Below, piece after piece: positions 1 through 7,775 of a stretch of 19,864 bases of DNA. Source of the DNA: an uncultured Collinsella sp. (lineage in GTDB: Bacteria; Actinomycetota; Coriobacteriia; Coriobacteriales; Coriobacteriaceae); assembly GCA_902492545.1 (NCBI GenBank), contig CABULX010000030.1, positions 1-19,864 on the forward strand, given 5' to 3'. Under the pieces are notes generated by a model, which made no database searches, was not told the origin of the DNA, and worked only from the letters and a program-made list of their open reading frames with translations. Both the position numbers and the translations under genes were made by a program. Within the stretch, counting starts at the first letter, position 1. Every line of letters starts with the position of its first letter.

Positions 1-131
1 CTCGGAAACTGGGCTTCGCGAAGTTTTCCGAGAGAAAGGTCCGCCTCCCGCCCCGGCCTGCGGTGACTCGGTTGCACCGTGTGCTGCCGAAGGGGCTTTG
101 CGCGATGACTAGGGCTGAATAAAAAGTGAGT
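1..131 (+). other. Window edge, possible tail of an upstream gene
   Basis: Two + frames stay open from the window edge, one to a TAG at 110-112 and one to a TAA at 120-122. Either could be the C-terminus of a gene cut by the window, which would fit the hairpin that follows at 132. Neither short peptide is recognisable, so no product is given. The first 32 bases form a stem (1-10 with 22-32, one bulge) containing the palindrome CTTCGCGAAG at 14-23, with no T-tract after it. Confidence 0.25.
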
Positions 132-167
132 GTGGGATCCGCCGTTCGTTCGAACGGCGGATTCCAC
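132..167. terminator. 17-bp hairpin, probable intrinsic terminator
   Basis: Bases 132-148 pair with 151-167 around a 2-nt loop, with one G-U wobble and no other mismatch. An A-run lies on the left (121-125), so a transcript on - would end in a T-rich tail; on + the tail is only moderately T-rich. It probably closes whatever gene lies left of the window and separates it from the purE leader. Its arms contain CCGTTCG/CGAACGG, so an operator role cannot be excluded. Confidence 0.55.
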
Positions 168-215
168 GTTAATATTTCAGCCAACGTACGTCATGGCAAT
201 CCCCGGTAGGTCCCC

Positions 216-306
216 GGGTGCCCCGCGGCGGACTGGGTTTATTGTCTGAGCGACTTTGCGAAGCAAGGGGAGCGAAGATAAAAACCCAGCCCGACGCGGG
301 GCACCC
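216..306 (+). repeat. 25-bp imperfect inverted repeat in the purE leader
   Basis: Bases 216-240 and 282-306 are inverted copies matching at 23 of 25 positions, separated by 41 nt. The inner flanks (TTTAT and ATAAA) extend the pairing with a small bulge. No T-tract follows either arm. It lies 94 bp upstream of the purE start and just ahead of a possible -10 at 331-336. It could be a transcribed regulatory hairpin or a small non-autonomous repeat; the sequence alone does not decide. Confidence 0.6.
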
Positions 307-330
307 GCAGACCGCAGGGACGGGAGCAGC

Positions 331-336
331 TATACT
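331..336 (+). promoter_or_regulatory. Possible -10 box for purE
   Basis: TATACT matches the sigma-70 type -10 at five of six positions and would start RNA about 60 nt before purE. No convincing -35 lies 16-18 nt upstream, so this is tentative. A short hairpin (CTACT/AGTAG, 335-347) overlaps the expected start region. Confidence 0.3.
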
Positions 337-399
337 ACTCTCAGTAGTTAAGGGTCGCGGATCCGCCGCGTCGCCGCTCTCAACAGGAGGTCTTTGTTT

Positions 400-864
400 A
401 TGGCAGGTCAGAAGCCGGTTGTCGGGATCATCATGGGCTCCAAGTCCGATCTGGGCGTTATGGAAGGTTGCACCGCCGAGCTCGAGGCGCTCGGCGTGCC
501 CTATGAGCTCGTCATTGCGAGCGCACACCGCACGCCGGCGAAGGTCCATGAGTGGGCCTCGACTGCTTCCGATCGCGGTATCAAAGTGATTATTGCCGCC
601 GCCGGCAAGGCCGCTCACCTGGGTGGTGTCGTGGCTGCCTTCACGCCGCTGCCGGTTATCGGCGTGCCTGTGAAGACGAGTGACCTGGGCGGTATGGATT
701 CGCTGCTGTCGATGGTGCAGATGCCTTCGGGTGTGCCTGTGGCCTGCGTTGCCATCAACGGCGCCAAGAACGCCGCCATCTACGCCACGCAGATTCTAGG
801 CGCTTGCGACCCCGAGTACCGCAAGGTTATCGAGAAGATGAAGCAGGAGATGGCCGACGCCTAG
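400..864 (+). CDS. purE: N5-carboxyaminoimidazole ribonucleotide mutase, PurE class I
   Basis: Cytoplasmic enzyme of de novo purine synthesis that moves the carboxyl group of N5-CAIR to C4 to give CAIR. The 154-residue product is close to the usual class I length. Visible motifs are GSKSD (13-17), SAHRTP (41-46, with catalytic His43), an AAGKAAHLGG segment around 67-76 and LPVIGVPV. The family usually reads AAHLPG; here the proline is glycine. AGGAGG at 385-390 is 9 nt before ATG 400, which favours this start over an in-frame TTG at 394 that would be only 3 nt from it. The sortase gene starts 35 nt downstream. No purK is in the window, so whether the cell makes N5-CAIR cannot be judged here. 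Confidence 0.96.
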   Translation: MAGQKPVVGIIMGSKSDLGVMEGCTAELEALGVPYELVIASAHRTPAKVHEWASTASDRGIKVIIAAAGKAAHLGGVVAAFTPLPVIGVPVKTSDLGGMDSLLSMVQMPSGVPVACVAINGAKNAAIYATQILGACDPEYRKVIEKMKQEMADA

Positions 865-899
865 GCGTTCCGCCGTTTCACCGCAGTATAAGGAGAGCC

Positions 900-1898
900 A
901 TGTCCGACTATCAGGGAAAACGATTCAAGGCTTCTCAGATTCCCGATCCGTCGAAGCCGGGTGCTGCCCATGCGGCACAGCAGGGTCGGACATCCTCTCC
1001 TCAGCAGCCGCGCGCGCCGCGCCCCGTGACGCCGGCGACGCATCGTCGACAGGACGCGCCAGCCGCATATCGACCTTCATCTTATAGCAACGCTAAGAAG
1101 CCGCCCCGGTCTTCATCGCATGCCGCGCCGTCGGATTACACCGAGCCGCCGCGCAAAAAGCGCCGCTCCATTATTCCCATTCTGCTCATCATCATCGGCA
1201 TCGGCCTGATTGTCGCCGCCGCCGCTATCTTTATCAATGCTCAGATTGGCTATAAACAGGCAAGCGATTCGTACCAGAAAATCGAGAAGCAATATGTAAG
1301 CGATAAGGACGCCAGCGGCGTGCCGATTATCGACTTCGATGCACTTGCCCAGACAAATCCCGAGGTTGTGGGTTGGATTTACGCGCCGGGAACCAACATC
1401 AACTATCCCGTGGTGCAGACCAACAACAACTCCAAATACCTCAACACGCTGTTCGACGGCACCGCCAATGCGTCGGGTGCCATCTTCCTGGATAGCGACG
1501 ACACCGCGCCGGGCATGGTGGATCAGCAGACCACGATTTACGGTCATCACATGAACGACGGTTCGATGTTCAACGTGATTTCGGATACGACCGATCAAGC
1601 GACGTTCGACAGCATGGACTACGTGTACTACATCACACGTGACGCGACGTATAAGCTGCGTCCGCTGGCGACCAAGGTGGTCGAGGACACGTATGCCAAG
1701 GCGCGCACGCCCAACTTTGAGGGCGATGACGGACTGAAGAATTATCTGTCCGAGATGCTCGACGGTGCCTCTGCCGTGGCGAGCGATGCCACCGATCGTG
1801 CCGCTTCGGCAACCAAGGTCGTAACGCTTGTGACCTGCCGTTCGCTGTCATTTAGCAATACGCGCGCCGTCATGGTGCTCACGCTGGTCGAGGAATAA
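900..1898 (+). CDS. Class B-like sortase, membrane-anchored
   Basis: Cysteine transpeptidase that attaches sorting-signal proteins to peptidoglycan or to pilin subunits outside the membrane. The 332-residue protein has a long basic, Pro/Ser/Ala-rich cytoplasmic N-terminus (1-88), one membrane segment at about 90-113, and an extracellular catalytic domain beginning near IIDFDAL. That domain has the NPEVVGWI and NYPVVQ strands typical of class B sortases. The catalytic triad is visible: His216 in TIYGHHM, Cys313 in LVTCRS and Arg322 in SNTR. AAGGAG at 890-895 sets the start at ATG 900. No LPXTG-type or pilin substrate lies in the window, so the substrate is unknown. The N-terminal extension is longer than usual. 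It probably shares a transcript with purE. Confidence 0.9.
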   Translation: MSDYQGKRFKASQIPDPSKPGAAHAAQQGRTSSPQQPRAPRPVTPATHRRQDAPAAYRPSSYSNAKKPPRSSSHAAPSDYTEPPRKKRRSIIPILLIIIGIGLIVAAAAIFINAQIGYKQASDSYQKIEKQYVSDKDASGVPIIDFDALAQTNPEVVGWIYAPGTNINYPVVQTNNNSKYLNTLFDGTANASGAIFLDSDDTAPGMVDQQTTIYGHHMNDGSMFNVISDTTDQATFDSMDYVYYITRDATYKLRPLATKVVEDTYAKARTPNFEGDDGLKNYLSEMLDGASAVASDATDRAASATKVVTLVTCRSLSFSNTRAVMVLTLVEE

Positions 1899-1951
1899 AG
1901 TGTCCGGGCCCCGTCCCAAAAAGACTACCCTGGAAATCAAAAGGAGAAATG

Positions 1952-2368
1952 ATGCTTGAGAACGGCAAATCGATGCCTTCGGTTGATGCTTGGCTGCGCG
2001 AAGCCAAGGCCGATGTTTCGGCGGCTGATTGTGGGATGTACCTGACACACAACGGCGTGGTGCGCGCGACGCCCAAGGCCGAAGTGCGCGGAGTCGAGAC
2101 CGATGGCGTGGCGCCAGGCCACAAGGTGGGCGGCATGGTGTTTGGCTTCGATGCCGAAAAGGTGCAGGCCGCTATCGAGGCGACGCGCACGATGCCGGGT
2201 ATCGGCTATGTGCGCGTGTGGCTGGCGAGCGGCGAGCTTACCGTGGGCGACGACATCATGCTCGTGCTCATTGGCGGAGACATTCGCCCGCATGTGGTCG
2301 ATGCGCTGCAGTCGCTCGTCGGCACCATCAAGAACGAGTGCGTGAGCGAGGTCGAGCGCGAGGCGTAA
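1952..2368 (+). CDS. Degenerate MoaE-like protein
   Basis: A 138-residue soluble protein whose C-terminal half follows the fold pattern of MoaE, the large subunit of molybdopterin synthase. A region with GELTVGDDIMLVL, a conserved Arg, a Lys-containing helix (GTIKNE) and a terminal EREA aligns without gaps to the end of E. coli MoaE as I recall it. The HR pairs of active MoaE are missing, and the second catalytic lysine (Lys126 in E. coli, in a WKRE motif) is replaced by Glu; the first (Lys119) seems kept. Molybdopterin synthase activity is therefore doubtful, and no moaD, moaA or moaC is nearby. ATGs at 1949 and 1952 are both possible; AAGGAG at 1941-1946 is better spaced for 1952. It lies 53 nt after the sortase gene. 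Confidence 0.6.
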   Translation: MLENGKSMPSVDAWLREAKADVSAADCGMYLTHNGVVRATPKAEVRGVETDGVAPGHKVGGMVFGFDAEKVQAAIEATRTMPGIGYVRVWLASGELTVGDDIMLVLIGGDIRPHVVDALQSLVGTIKNECVSEVEREA

Positions 2369-2401
2369 GGCCTCGTCGGCAATCCGAGTCTGTCTATAGC
2401 G

Positions 2402-2442
2402 AAAGCCCGCCGGCAGTTCATGTAGATCTGCCAGCGGGCTTT
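2402..2442. terminator. Bidirectional intrinsic terminator
   Basis: Arms 2402-2416 and 2428-2442 pair over 15 bp with one mismatch. The outer ends are AAA and TTT, so it can act on both strands. It sits between the convergent MoaE-like gene (+) and the CmpB-type gene (-). Confidence 0.85.
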
Positions 2443-2474
2443 GATGTGTTGGAGCTATTTTGCTCTGGCGTTTG

Positions 2475-3704
2475 CTACACGCGTGTGGCGTCCTTGGGGC
2501 TCATGGTCATACTCTGAAAACGGTTCTCCATATATTCGTTATCGAAATGCTTGTCATAGAACTGTGCGACGGGAATATTTCGAACGGTTCCGTTGACGCG
2601 CTGATACCAATAGTCGAGCGATTGCAACGTCATGACGCCGTCGATCAACATGACGGCGGTCAGGATGACGGTAGCAGAGTAGCGGCGTTTCCATGGAATC
2701 ATATTGATGAGCTTAAGCAGACGCGGCAGCAAGACCTTGATCCAGATGAGGCCACCCAGGCCCCACATGCAGGCAAACGGCGTGCATGTGCGTCCCCCGG
2801 TCAATACCGCGATGGGATCGGGCATGCCGAATAGCCTAATGTGTGAATAGCTCCACGACACCACGCCAAATGAGGTCTGCATAAACCAGCCTACAAACAC
2901 CTCGAAAGCGCCGCCGATCAGGGCACTTACCAGGAAAATGATCAGAGGATTCTTTTTATAGAAGCGGTTGAGCGCCATGGTCATGAGCACCGCGCCAAAT
3001 CCGTAGATGGGGCTAAAGGGGCCAAATAGCATACCGGCACGGTCCTGATAGACGCCGGGATCGACGACGACCATATGCCAGACTTCCTCGAGAATGAGAC
3101 CTAACACGCTGCAGACGAAGAATACCCAGAACAGGTTGAAGTAGTTGAGCTTGATGTAGCCCTCGCCGGTTTCGTCGCGGCCGAGCATCCCCTCGGCGGC
3201 GGCATCGCGGTCGAGCATCTCTTGCAGACGGCGCTGCAGTTCGCGCTCCTGGCGTAGCGTGGGGTCGACGGTGGCCGACAGCGCAATGAGGATGACAAGC
3301 TGGACGGCGGGGCGCAGCAGGAAGGGTCCGATGCCCTGGAGCATCACGTCAACTAAAAGCTCCACGACGGTAAATGCGATGAGGACGTAAGACAGGCGGG
3401 CGGCATTGCGCCGCTGGTCCTTGATGAGGTCCAGGCCAAAGACGATCAAGATGATCGCGCTTGCCGCCGAGAGCATAATGCCGGCGACGATAAGGCCAAC
3501 CGCGACCAGGGTGTTATCACCGAGCTTAGCGGCGACGTTGCCGTTAATGAGTGCGGTGATGACCTGCCACATAAAGACGGCGACTGACGGGAGCGTGCCC
3601 ACGCCAGATAGGGTGCACAGGACTGCGTAGACCTTGATGATAAGGGGGATCTTCTTGGCCTCCGTGGTGCTGGGGACACTGGGGTCGAGTTGATTTCGAT
3701 CCAT
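2475..3704 (-). CDS. CmpB-family polytopic membrane protein (putative type IV ABC permease)
   Basis: A 409-residue integral membrane protein. The N-terminal third has about four hydrophobic segments (roughly 22-50, 68-92, 103-125, 128-143), followed by a charged, probably cytoplasmic linker rich in Arg/Glu. The C-terminal part carries features of the CmpB family (Pfam PF06541): LEEVWH, GPFSPIYGFG, a W-Y segment and GGRTCTPFACMWG, with several more membrane segments. The family is called a putative ABC permease, but no ATPase is adjacent and the substrate is unknown. The N-terminal module is not usual for short CmpB proteins and looks like a fused extra membrane domain. A weak AAAGG lies upstream of the ATG. 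It is transcribed away from purF across a 296-bp spacer. Confidence 0.75.
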   Translation of the reverse strand: MDRNQLDPSVPSTTEAKKIPLIIKVYAVLCTLSGVGTLPSVAVFMWQVITALINGNVAAKLGDNTLVAVGLIVAGIMLSAASAIILIVFGLDLIKDQRRNAARLSYVLIAFTVVELLVDVMLQGIGPFLLRPAVQLVILIALSATVDPTLRQERELQRRLQEMLDRDAAAEGMLGRDETGEGYIKLNYFNLFWVFFVCSVLGLILEEVWHMVVVDPGVYQDRAGMLFGPFSPIYGFGAVLMTMALNRFYKKNPLIIFLVSALIGGAFEVFVGWFMQTSFGVVSWSYSHIRLFGMPDPIAVLTGGRTCTPFACMWGLGGLIWIKVLLPRLLKLINMIPWKRRYSATVILTAVMLIDGVMTLQSLDYWYQRVNGTVRNIPVAQFYDKHFDNEYMENRFQSMTMSPKDATRV

Positions 3705-3720
3705 ACGCTACCTTTCTCGT

Positions 3721-3738
3721 CTTGTAGTAGCCTACAAG
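3721..3738. other. Short hairpin in the CmpB-type gene leader
   Basis: CTTGTAG and CTACAAG pair over 7 bp around a 4-nt loop, 17 nt upstream of the CmpB-type start codon on -. It is close enough to the ribosome binding site to affect initiation, but there is no other support. Confidence 0.3.
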
Positions 3739-3903
3739 GATACGCCGACGACCAGCTAAAAGACAGGACGAACGTCCCAATTGCAACAATGTAGCCCCTA
3801 GCGCGGGCGAGACACGGCGCACGGGAAGTCTTCGAGGCCGTTGCCCCTGAGAGTGGACTACCCAATAAAATGTTTGGTCGCAAAACGGATAATAAGCTCG
3901 GTG

Positions 3904-3959
3904 GGCTTTTAAAAAGCGCTGCTCATGCGCGGGGGAGCGCGTCGCGCCGTGCGTATAAT
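3904..3959 (+). promoter_or_regulatory. Probable purF promoter
   Basis: A perfect TATAAT at 3954-3959 lies 41 nt before the purF start. No good -35 is present at the expected place, but the A/T palindrome GCTTTTAAAAAGC (3905-3917) lies where an UP-type element would be. No PurR box or guanine riboswitch core was recognised in this spacer. Confidence 0.5.
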
Positions 3960-4000
3960 AAGGCGGGTAACGCCAAAATACGAGGCTCTGAGGGGATGCC

Positions 4001-5671
4001 ATGTCTCAAGAAACCATCCGCGCGGCCGAGCGTGCCGCGGGACAGGTGAACGCCATGTCGACGTATGATCCGGACTCTGACCAGCTGCATGAGGAATGCG
4101 GCGTTTTTGGTGTCTGGGCGCCCGATCGCGACGTGGCTCGACTGACGTACTTTGGCCTGCGTGCACTGCAGCATCGCGGCCAAGAATCGGCGGGAATCGC
4201 CGTTGGTGACGGCGGTACGGTTATGGTCCGCAAGGATCTGGGCCTGCTCGACCGCGTGTTCTCCAATGCCGACTTGTCGACGCTCTCCGGTCAGCTGGCC
4301 GTGGGTCATGTGCGCTACGGCACCGCCGGCGCCAAGAGCTGGGAAGCCTCTCAGCCGCACCTCTCTACCATCAATAGCGTCATTATCGCGCTCGCGCACA
4401 ACGGCACCCTCGTCAACACCGACGAGCTGCGTCGCCAGCTGATCGAGCTGGGCGTACCGTTCCTCTCCAACTCGGATTCCGAGGTCGCGACCAAACTCAT
4501 CGGCTACTTTACTCAGCGTACTGGCCATCTGCGCGAGGGCATTCGCAAGACCATGGAGCTCGTGCGCGGCGGCTACGCCATGACGCTCATCAACGAGCAG
4601 GCGCTCTACGCATTCCGCGATCCGCACGGCATTCGCCCGCTCGTGCTGGGCAAGCTGGTGGATGAGGGCCTGGACCAGGCCGATGCCGCATCCGTTTCGC
4701 AGCTGCCGTCGCAGGACGGCGCCGCGACGGTCGACGCCACCACCCATGTCACGCGCGCCGGCGGCTGGGTCGTTGCCTCCGAGACCTGCGCGCTCGATAT
4801 CGTGGGCGCCGAGTACGTCCGCGACGTCCGTCCCGGTGAGATTTTGCGCATCAGCGCCGAGGGCCTTGTGTCCGAGCAGGGCGTGCCTGCCGCCGAAGAG
4901 CCTGCTAACTGCATTTTTGAGCAGGTCTACTTTGCTCGCCCCGATTCCATCATGAACGGCAAGAGCGTCTACGCCTGCCGTTATGACATGGGTCGTCAGC
5001 TGGCACATGAGGAGCCCGTCGAGGCCGACCTGGTCATCGGCGTGCCCGACTCCGGCCTGCCGCCCGCGGAGGGCTATTCGCACGAGAGTGGCATTCCCTT
5101 TGGCGAGGGCCTCATCAAGAACCGCTATGTGGGCCGTACGTTTATCGAGCCTACGCAGGAGCTGCGTGCCATGGGCGTGCGTATGAAGCTCAACCCGCTG
5201 CGTGACAACATCGAGGGCAAGCGCCTGGTCGTCATCGACGACTCCATCGTGCGCGGCACCACCATGGTGCAGCTCGTCAAGATGCTGCGCAACGCCGGCG
5301 CCAAGGAGATTCATATCCGCATCAACTCGCCCGAGGTCATCTGGCCGTGCTTCTACGGTATCGATACCGACGTGCAGTCGCAGCTTATCAGCGCCAACAA
5401 GACGGTCGACGAGATTTGCGAGTATATCGGCGCCGATTCGCTGGCCTTCCTTTCGGTCGAGGGCCTGCTTAAGGTCATGCCCAAGGGCGGTTACTGCGAT
5501 GCGTGCTTTACCGGCCGCTACCCCGTGGCGATTCCCGAGAGCTTTGGCCGCGACAAGTTCATGGAGGGCTTTAAGCCCCGCAACCTGGACAAGCCGCTGC
5601 ACTTTGATGACGACGCCGTGGTCGAGAAATACGACGATCGCAGCTGGGAAGAGGAACACGGCGAGGCCTAA
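4001..5671 (+). CDS. purF: Amidophosphoribosyltransferase, 4Fe-4S type with propeptide
   Basis: First committed step of purine synthesis: transfers glutamine-derived ammonia to PRPP to make phosphoribosylamine. The glutaminase nucleophile is Cys33 in EECGVFGVW, so an N-terminal propeptide must be removed. HNGTLVN and NSDSEV follow, and the PRPP loop VVIDDSIVRGTT lies at 410-421. Cys304, Cys450, Cys499 and Cys502 match the four cluster ligands of the Bacillus-type enzyme. At 556 residues it is longer than usual, mainly from an Ala/Asp-rich insertion at about 218-255. The start is ambiguous: ATG 4001 has AGGGGA 4 nt upstream, while ATG 4055 with AGGTGA would leave a shorter propeptide closer to the Bacillus length. 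The stop codon overlaps a repeat hairpin. Confidence 0.97.
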   Translation: MSQETIRAAERAAGQVNAMSTYDPDSDQLHEECGVFGVWAPDRDVARLTYFGLRALQHRGQESAGIAVGDGGTVMVRKDLGLLDRVFSNADLSTLSGQLAVGHVRYGTAGAKSWEASQPHLSTINSVIIALAHNGTLVNTDELRRQLIELGVPFLSNSDSEVATKLIGYFTQRTGHLREGIRKTMELVRGGYAMTLINEQALYAFRDPHGIRPLVLGKLVDEGLDQADAASVSQLPSQDGAATVDATTHVTRAGGWVVASETCALDIVGAEYVRDVRPGEILRISAEGLVSEQGVPAAEEPANCIFEQVYFARPDSIMNGKSVYACRYDMGRQLAHEEPVEADLVIGVPDSGLPPAEGYSHESGIPFGEGLIKNRYVGRTFIEPTQELRAMGVRMKLNPLRDNIEGKRLVVIDDSIVRGTTMVQLVKMLRNAGAKEIHIRINSPEVIWPCFYGIDTDVQSQLISANKTVDEICEYIGADSLAFLSVEGLLKVMPKGGYCDACFTGRYPVAIPESFGRDKFMEGFKPRNLDKPLHFDDDAVVEKYDDRSWEEEHGEA

Positions 5672-5715
5672 AACCTGCCAAAAAGGGACAGGTTTATTTT
5701 GGTAGGTTTTACCTG
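5670..5715 (+). repeat. GGGACAG repeat (A type) at the purF stop; possible terminator
   Basis: Arms 5670-5683 and 5697-5710 pair over 14 bp with one G-U wobble around a loop containing GGGACAGG. A competing stem pairs AAACCTG (5671-5677) with CAGGTTT (5689-5695). Bases 5684-5715 recur in inverted orientation at 17069-17100 with one difference in 32. The first arm starts on the last codons of purF. A T-rich stretch (CTGTTTTG) follows, so weak termination is possible. Confidence 0.8.
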
Positions 5716-5733
5716 CTGTTTTGTTGATATGAC

Positions 5734-5804
5734 GGCGCGCGTTGTTATGGCGCGCGCCGAAATGAACGCAACTATGAGCACCGTTTGGCGCCCGGGCGGC
5801 GCCA
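5734..5804 (+). other. Two GC hairpins in the purM leader
   Basis: GGCGCGCG at 5734-5741 pairs perfectly with 5751-5758. TGGCGCC at 5786-5792 pairs with GGCGCCA at 5798-5804, just before the purM ribosome binding site. Neither has a T-tract, so they are not standard terminators. With the repeat at the purF stop they make a 157-bp structured purF-purM spacer. Confidence 0.45.
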
Positions 5805-5828
5805 CGGTAGTGGGAGAGGAAGGCTCAG

Positions 5829-6932
5829 ATGAGCGACAGCAAGCATGTGACGTATGAGGATGCCGGCGTCGATACCGCCGAGGGCGGCCGCGCCGTTGAC
5901 GCTATTAAGCAGATGGTTAAGGACACCAACCGCCCCGAGGTCATCGGCGGTATCGGTGGCTTCGGTGGCCTGTTCTCGGCCGCCGCGCTTAAGGATATGG
6001 AAGACCCGATTCTGATTAGCGGTACCGACGGCGTGGGCACCAAGCTCGTGCTCGCCCAGATCATGGACCGTCACGAGACGGTGGGCCAGGACCTGGTCGC
6101 TATGTGCGTCAACGACATTCTGGCTTCGGGCGCCGAGCCGCTGTTCTTCCTGGACTACGTTGCCATCGGTCACATCGAGGCCGAGCACATGGCAAAGATC
6201 ATCAAGGGTGTGGCCGACGGCTGCAAGCTCGCGGGCTGCGCGCTCGTGGGCGGCGAGATGGCCGAGCACCCCGGCGTCATGGCTCCGGCCGACTACGACC
6301 TTGCCGGCTTTACCGTGGGCGTCGTCGACCGTCCCAAGATGCTCGACCCCGCAAACGTCCGCCCGGGCGATGTGATCCTGGGCCTGCCTTCCACCGGCGT
6401 GCACTCCAACGGCTACTCGCTCGTGCGCAAGGTCATCGGCGTCGACGGCATTAAGCCGGGCACGCCCGAGGCCGCCGCTAAGGCGGAGGAGCTGAGCCGT
6501 CCGCTCGAGGAGCTCGGCGGTGCTTCGCTGGCAGACGCCCTGCTGGCTCCCACGCGCATCTACGTCAAGCCGATTCTGGAGCTGCTGCGCGGCGGCGCTC
6601 CGGTGCACGCCATTGCCCACATCACTGGCGGCGGTATTACCGAGAACCTCAACCGCGCGCTCGCCGACGACGTCGACGCCGTGGTCACCCGCAACGGTGC
6701 CGAGATGGGCTGGGACGTTCCTCCCGTCATCACCTACGTGTCGCGCCAGGCCGAGCTCGCGCCCAACGAGGCATGCAAGACCTTCAACATGGGCGTCGGC
6801 CTGTGCCTGATCGTCGCTCCCGAGGACGAGGCCGCGGTGACCGAGGCCCTGGTCGCGCTGGGCGAGAAGCCGTTCCGCGTGGGCGAGTGCGTCGAGGGTT
6901 CCGGTAAGGTCGTGTACTCCGATGAGCGCTAA
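5829..6932 (+). CDS. purM: Phosphoribosylformylglycinamidine cyclo-ligase (AIR synthetase)
   Basis: ATP-dependent ring closure of FGAM to AIR, step five of purine synthesis, in the cytoplasm. The 367-residue protein has the PurM signature: IGGFGGLF near the N-terminus, SGTDGVGTK with Asp67, CVNDILASGAEPLFFLDY, ALVGGEMAEHPG, a GLPSTGVHSNGYSLVRK segment and ITGGGITENLNR. Length is slightly above the usual 340-350. GAGGAAGG a few bases before ATG 5829 supports the start. Its last 11 bp overlap the purN start, so the two are probably translationally coupled. The PurM product requires a carboxylation step before PurE acts, so this cluster holds adjacent parts of the pathway. Confidence 0.97.
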   Translation: MSDSKHVTYEDAGVDTAEGGRAVDAIKQMVKDTNRPEVIGGIGGFGGLFSAAALKDMEDPILISGTDGVGTKLVLAQIMDRHETVGQDLVAMCVNDILASGAEPLFFLDYVAIGHIEAEHMAKIIKGVADGCKLAGCALVGGEMAEHPGVMAPADYDLAGFTVGVVDRPKMLDPANVRPGDVILGLPSTGVHSNGYSLVRKVIGVDGIKPGTPEAAAKAEELSRPLEELGGASLADALLAPTRIYVKPILELLRGGAPVHAIAHITGGGITENLNRALADDVDAVVTRNGAEMGWDVPPVITYVSRQAELAPNEACKTFNMGVGLCLIVAPEDEAAVTEALVALGEKPFRVGECVEGSGKVVYSDER

Positions 6933-7623
6933 CGAGCAGATGACTGCCGCCGCGAGCCTGGGCTTTGTGCCCTACACCCGTCCGACCGGCACCGATACGG
7001 CCGAGCCGCTCAAGATCGGTGTGCTCATCAGCGGTTCGGGTACCAACCTGCAGGCGCTGATCGACCTGATCGCCGCCGGCAAGCTCAACGCTTCGATTGA
7101 GCTTGTGGTGTCGAGCCGTCCTTCGGCTAAGGGTTTGCAGCGCGCTGAGCGCGCGGGCATCCAGACGCTCACGCTGTCCAAGGATGTCTATGCCGACCCC
7201 ATCGCCGCCGACGAGATCATTGCGCACGAGCTGCTCGAGCGCGGTTGCGAGTATGTGGTCATGGCCGGCTACATGCGCATGGTGCACACGCCGCTGCTGG
7301 CGGCATTCCCCAATCGCGTGGTCAACTTGCATCCCGCGCTGCTGCCGAGCTTTACCGGCGCGCATGCGATCGACGATGCCTTTGCGCGCGGCGTCAAGGT
7401 AACTGGCGTGACCGTGCATTTTGCCAACGAGATCTACGACAACGGCCCCATCATCGCCCAGCGCGCGCTGGCTGTTGAGGAGGGCTGGGACGTCGATACG
7501 CTCGAGGAGCACATCCACGCGATTGAGCACGTGCTGTATCCCGAGGTCGTGCAGATGCTCGCCGACGGTCGCGTCCACGTGCTGGAGAGCGGCAAGGTGG
7601 CAATTGACGCGCCTCGCGGCTAG
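6922..7623 (+). CDS. purN: Phosphoribosylglycinamide formyltransferase
   Basis: Transfers a formyl group from 10-formyltetrahydrofolate to GAR, step three of purine synthesis. The core begins at KIGVLISGSGTNLQAL. The catalytic Asn135, His137 (NLHPALLPSF) and Asp173 (EIYDNGP) have the same Asn-to-Asp spacing as in E. coli PurN. At 233 residues it is about 20 longer than usual because of an N-terminal extension before KIGVL. ATG 6922 overlaps the end of purM by 11 nt; an in-frame ATG at 6940 is an alternative, and neither has a strong Shine-Dalgarno, fitting translational coupling. A clear terminator follows at 7655. Confidence 0.96.
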   Translation: MSANEQMTAAASLGFVPYTRPTGTDTAEPLKIGVLISGSGTNLQALIDLIAAGKLNASIELVVSSRPSAKGLQRAERAGIQTLTLSKDVYADPIAADEIIAHELLERGCEYVVMAGYMRMVHTPLLAAFPNRVVNLHPALLPSFTGAHAIDDAFARGVKVTGVTVHFANEIYDNGPIIAQRALAVEEGWDVDTLEEHIHAIEHVLYPEVVQMLADGRVHVLESGKVAIDAPRG

Positions 7624-7654
7624 CGGCGCACAGTACAATTTAGCCGAGTAGTCA

Positions 7655-7699
7655 GGGTGGTCATTGGCGCCAAGGCGCGCGTGGCCACCTTTTGTTTTG
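7655..7699 (+). terminator. Intrinsic terminator after purN
   Basis: GGTGGTCA (7656-7663) pairs with TGGCCACC (7682-7689) with one wobble, followed by TTTTTGTTTT. This ends the purF-purM-purN unit. Confidence 0.88.
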
Positions 7700-7775
7700 G
7701 GTAGTCATCGGGAACGGTCTTTAACGACTGGTCATTCAAGAACGTCGCAGGTGACTAGATGAGAGAGGTGAGCGC

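Noticed and set aside
180..399. Guanine riboswitch ahead of purE
   Set aside because: The conserved junction bases and kissing loops of the purine riboswitch could not be found; only the long inverted repeat is present.
3923..5659. A 578-codon open frame on - opposite purF
   Set aside because: It is the shadow of purF, which has complete catalytic motifs and a good start. Long antisense frames are expected in GC-rich genes, and the His/Ala/Val-rich product resembles no protein.
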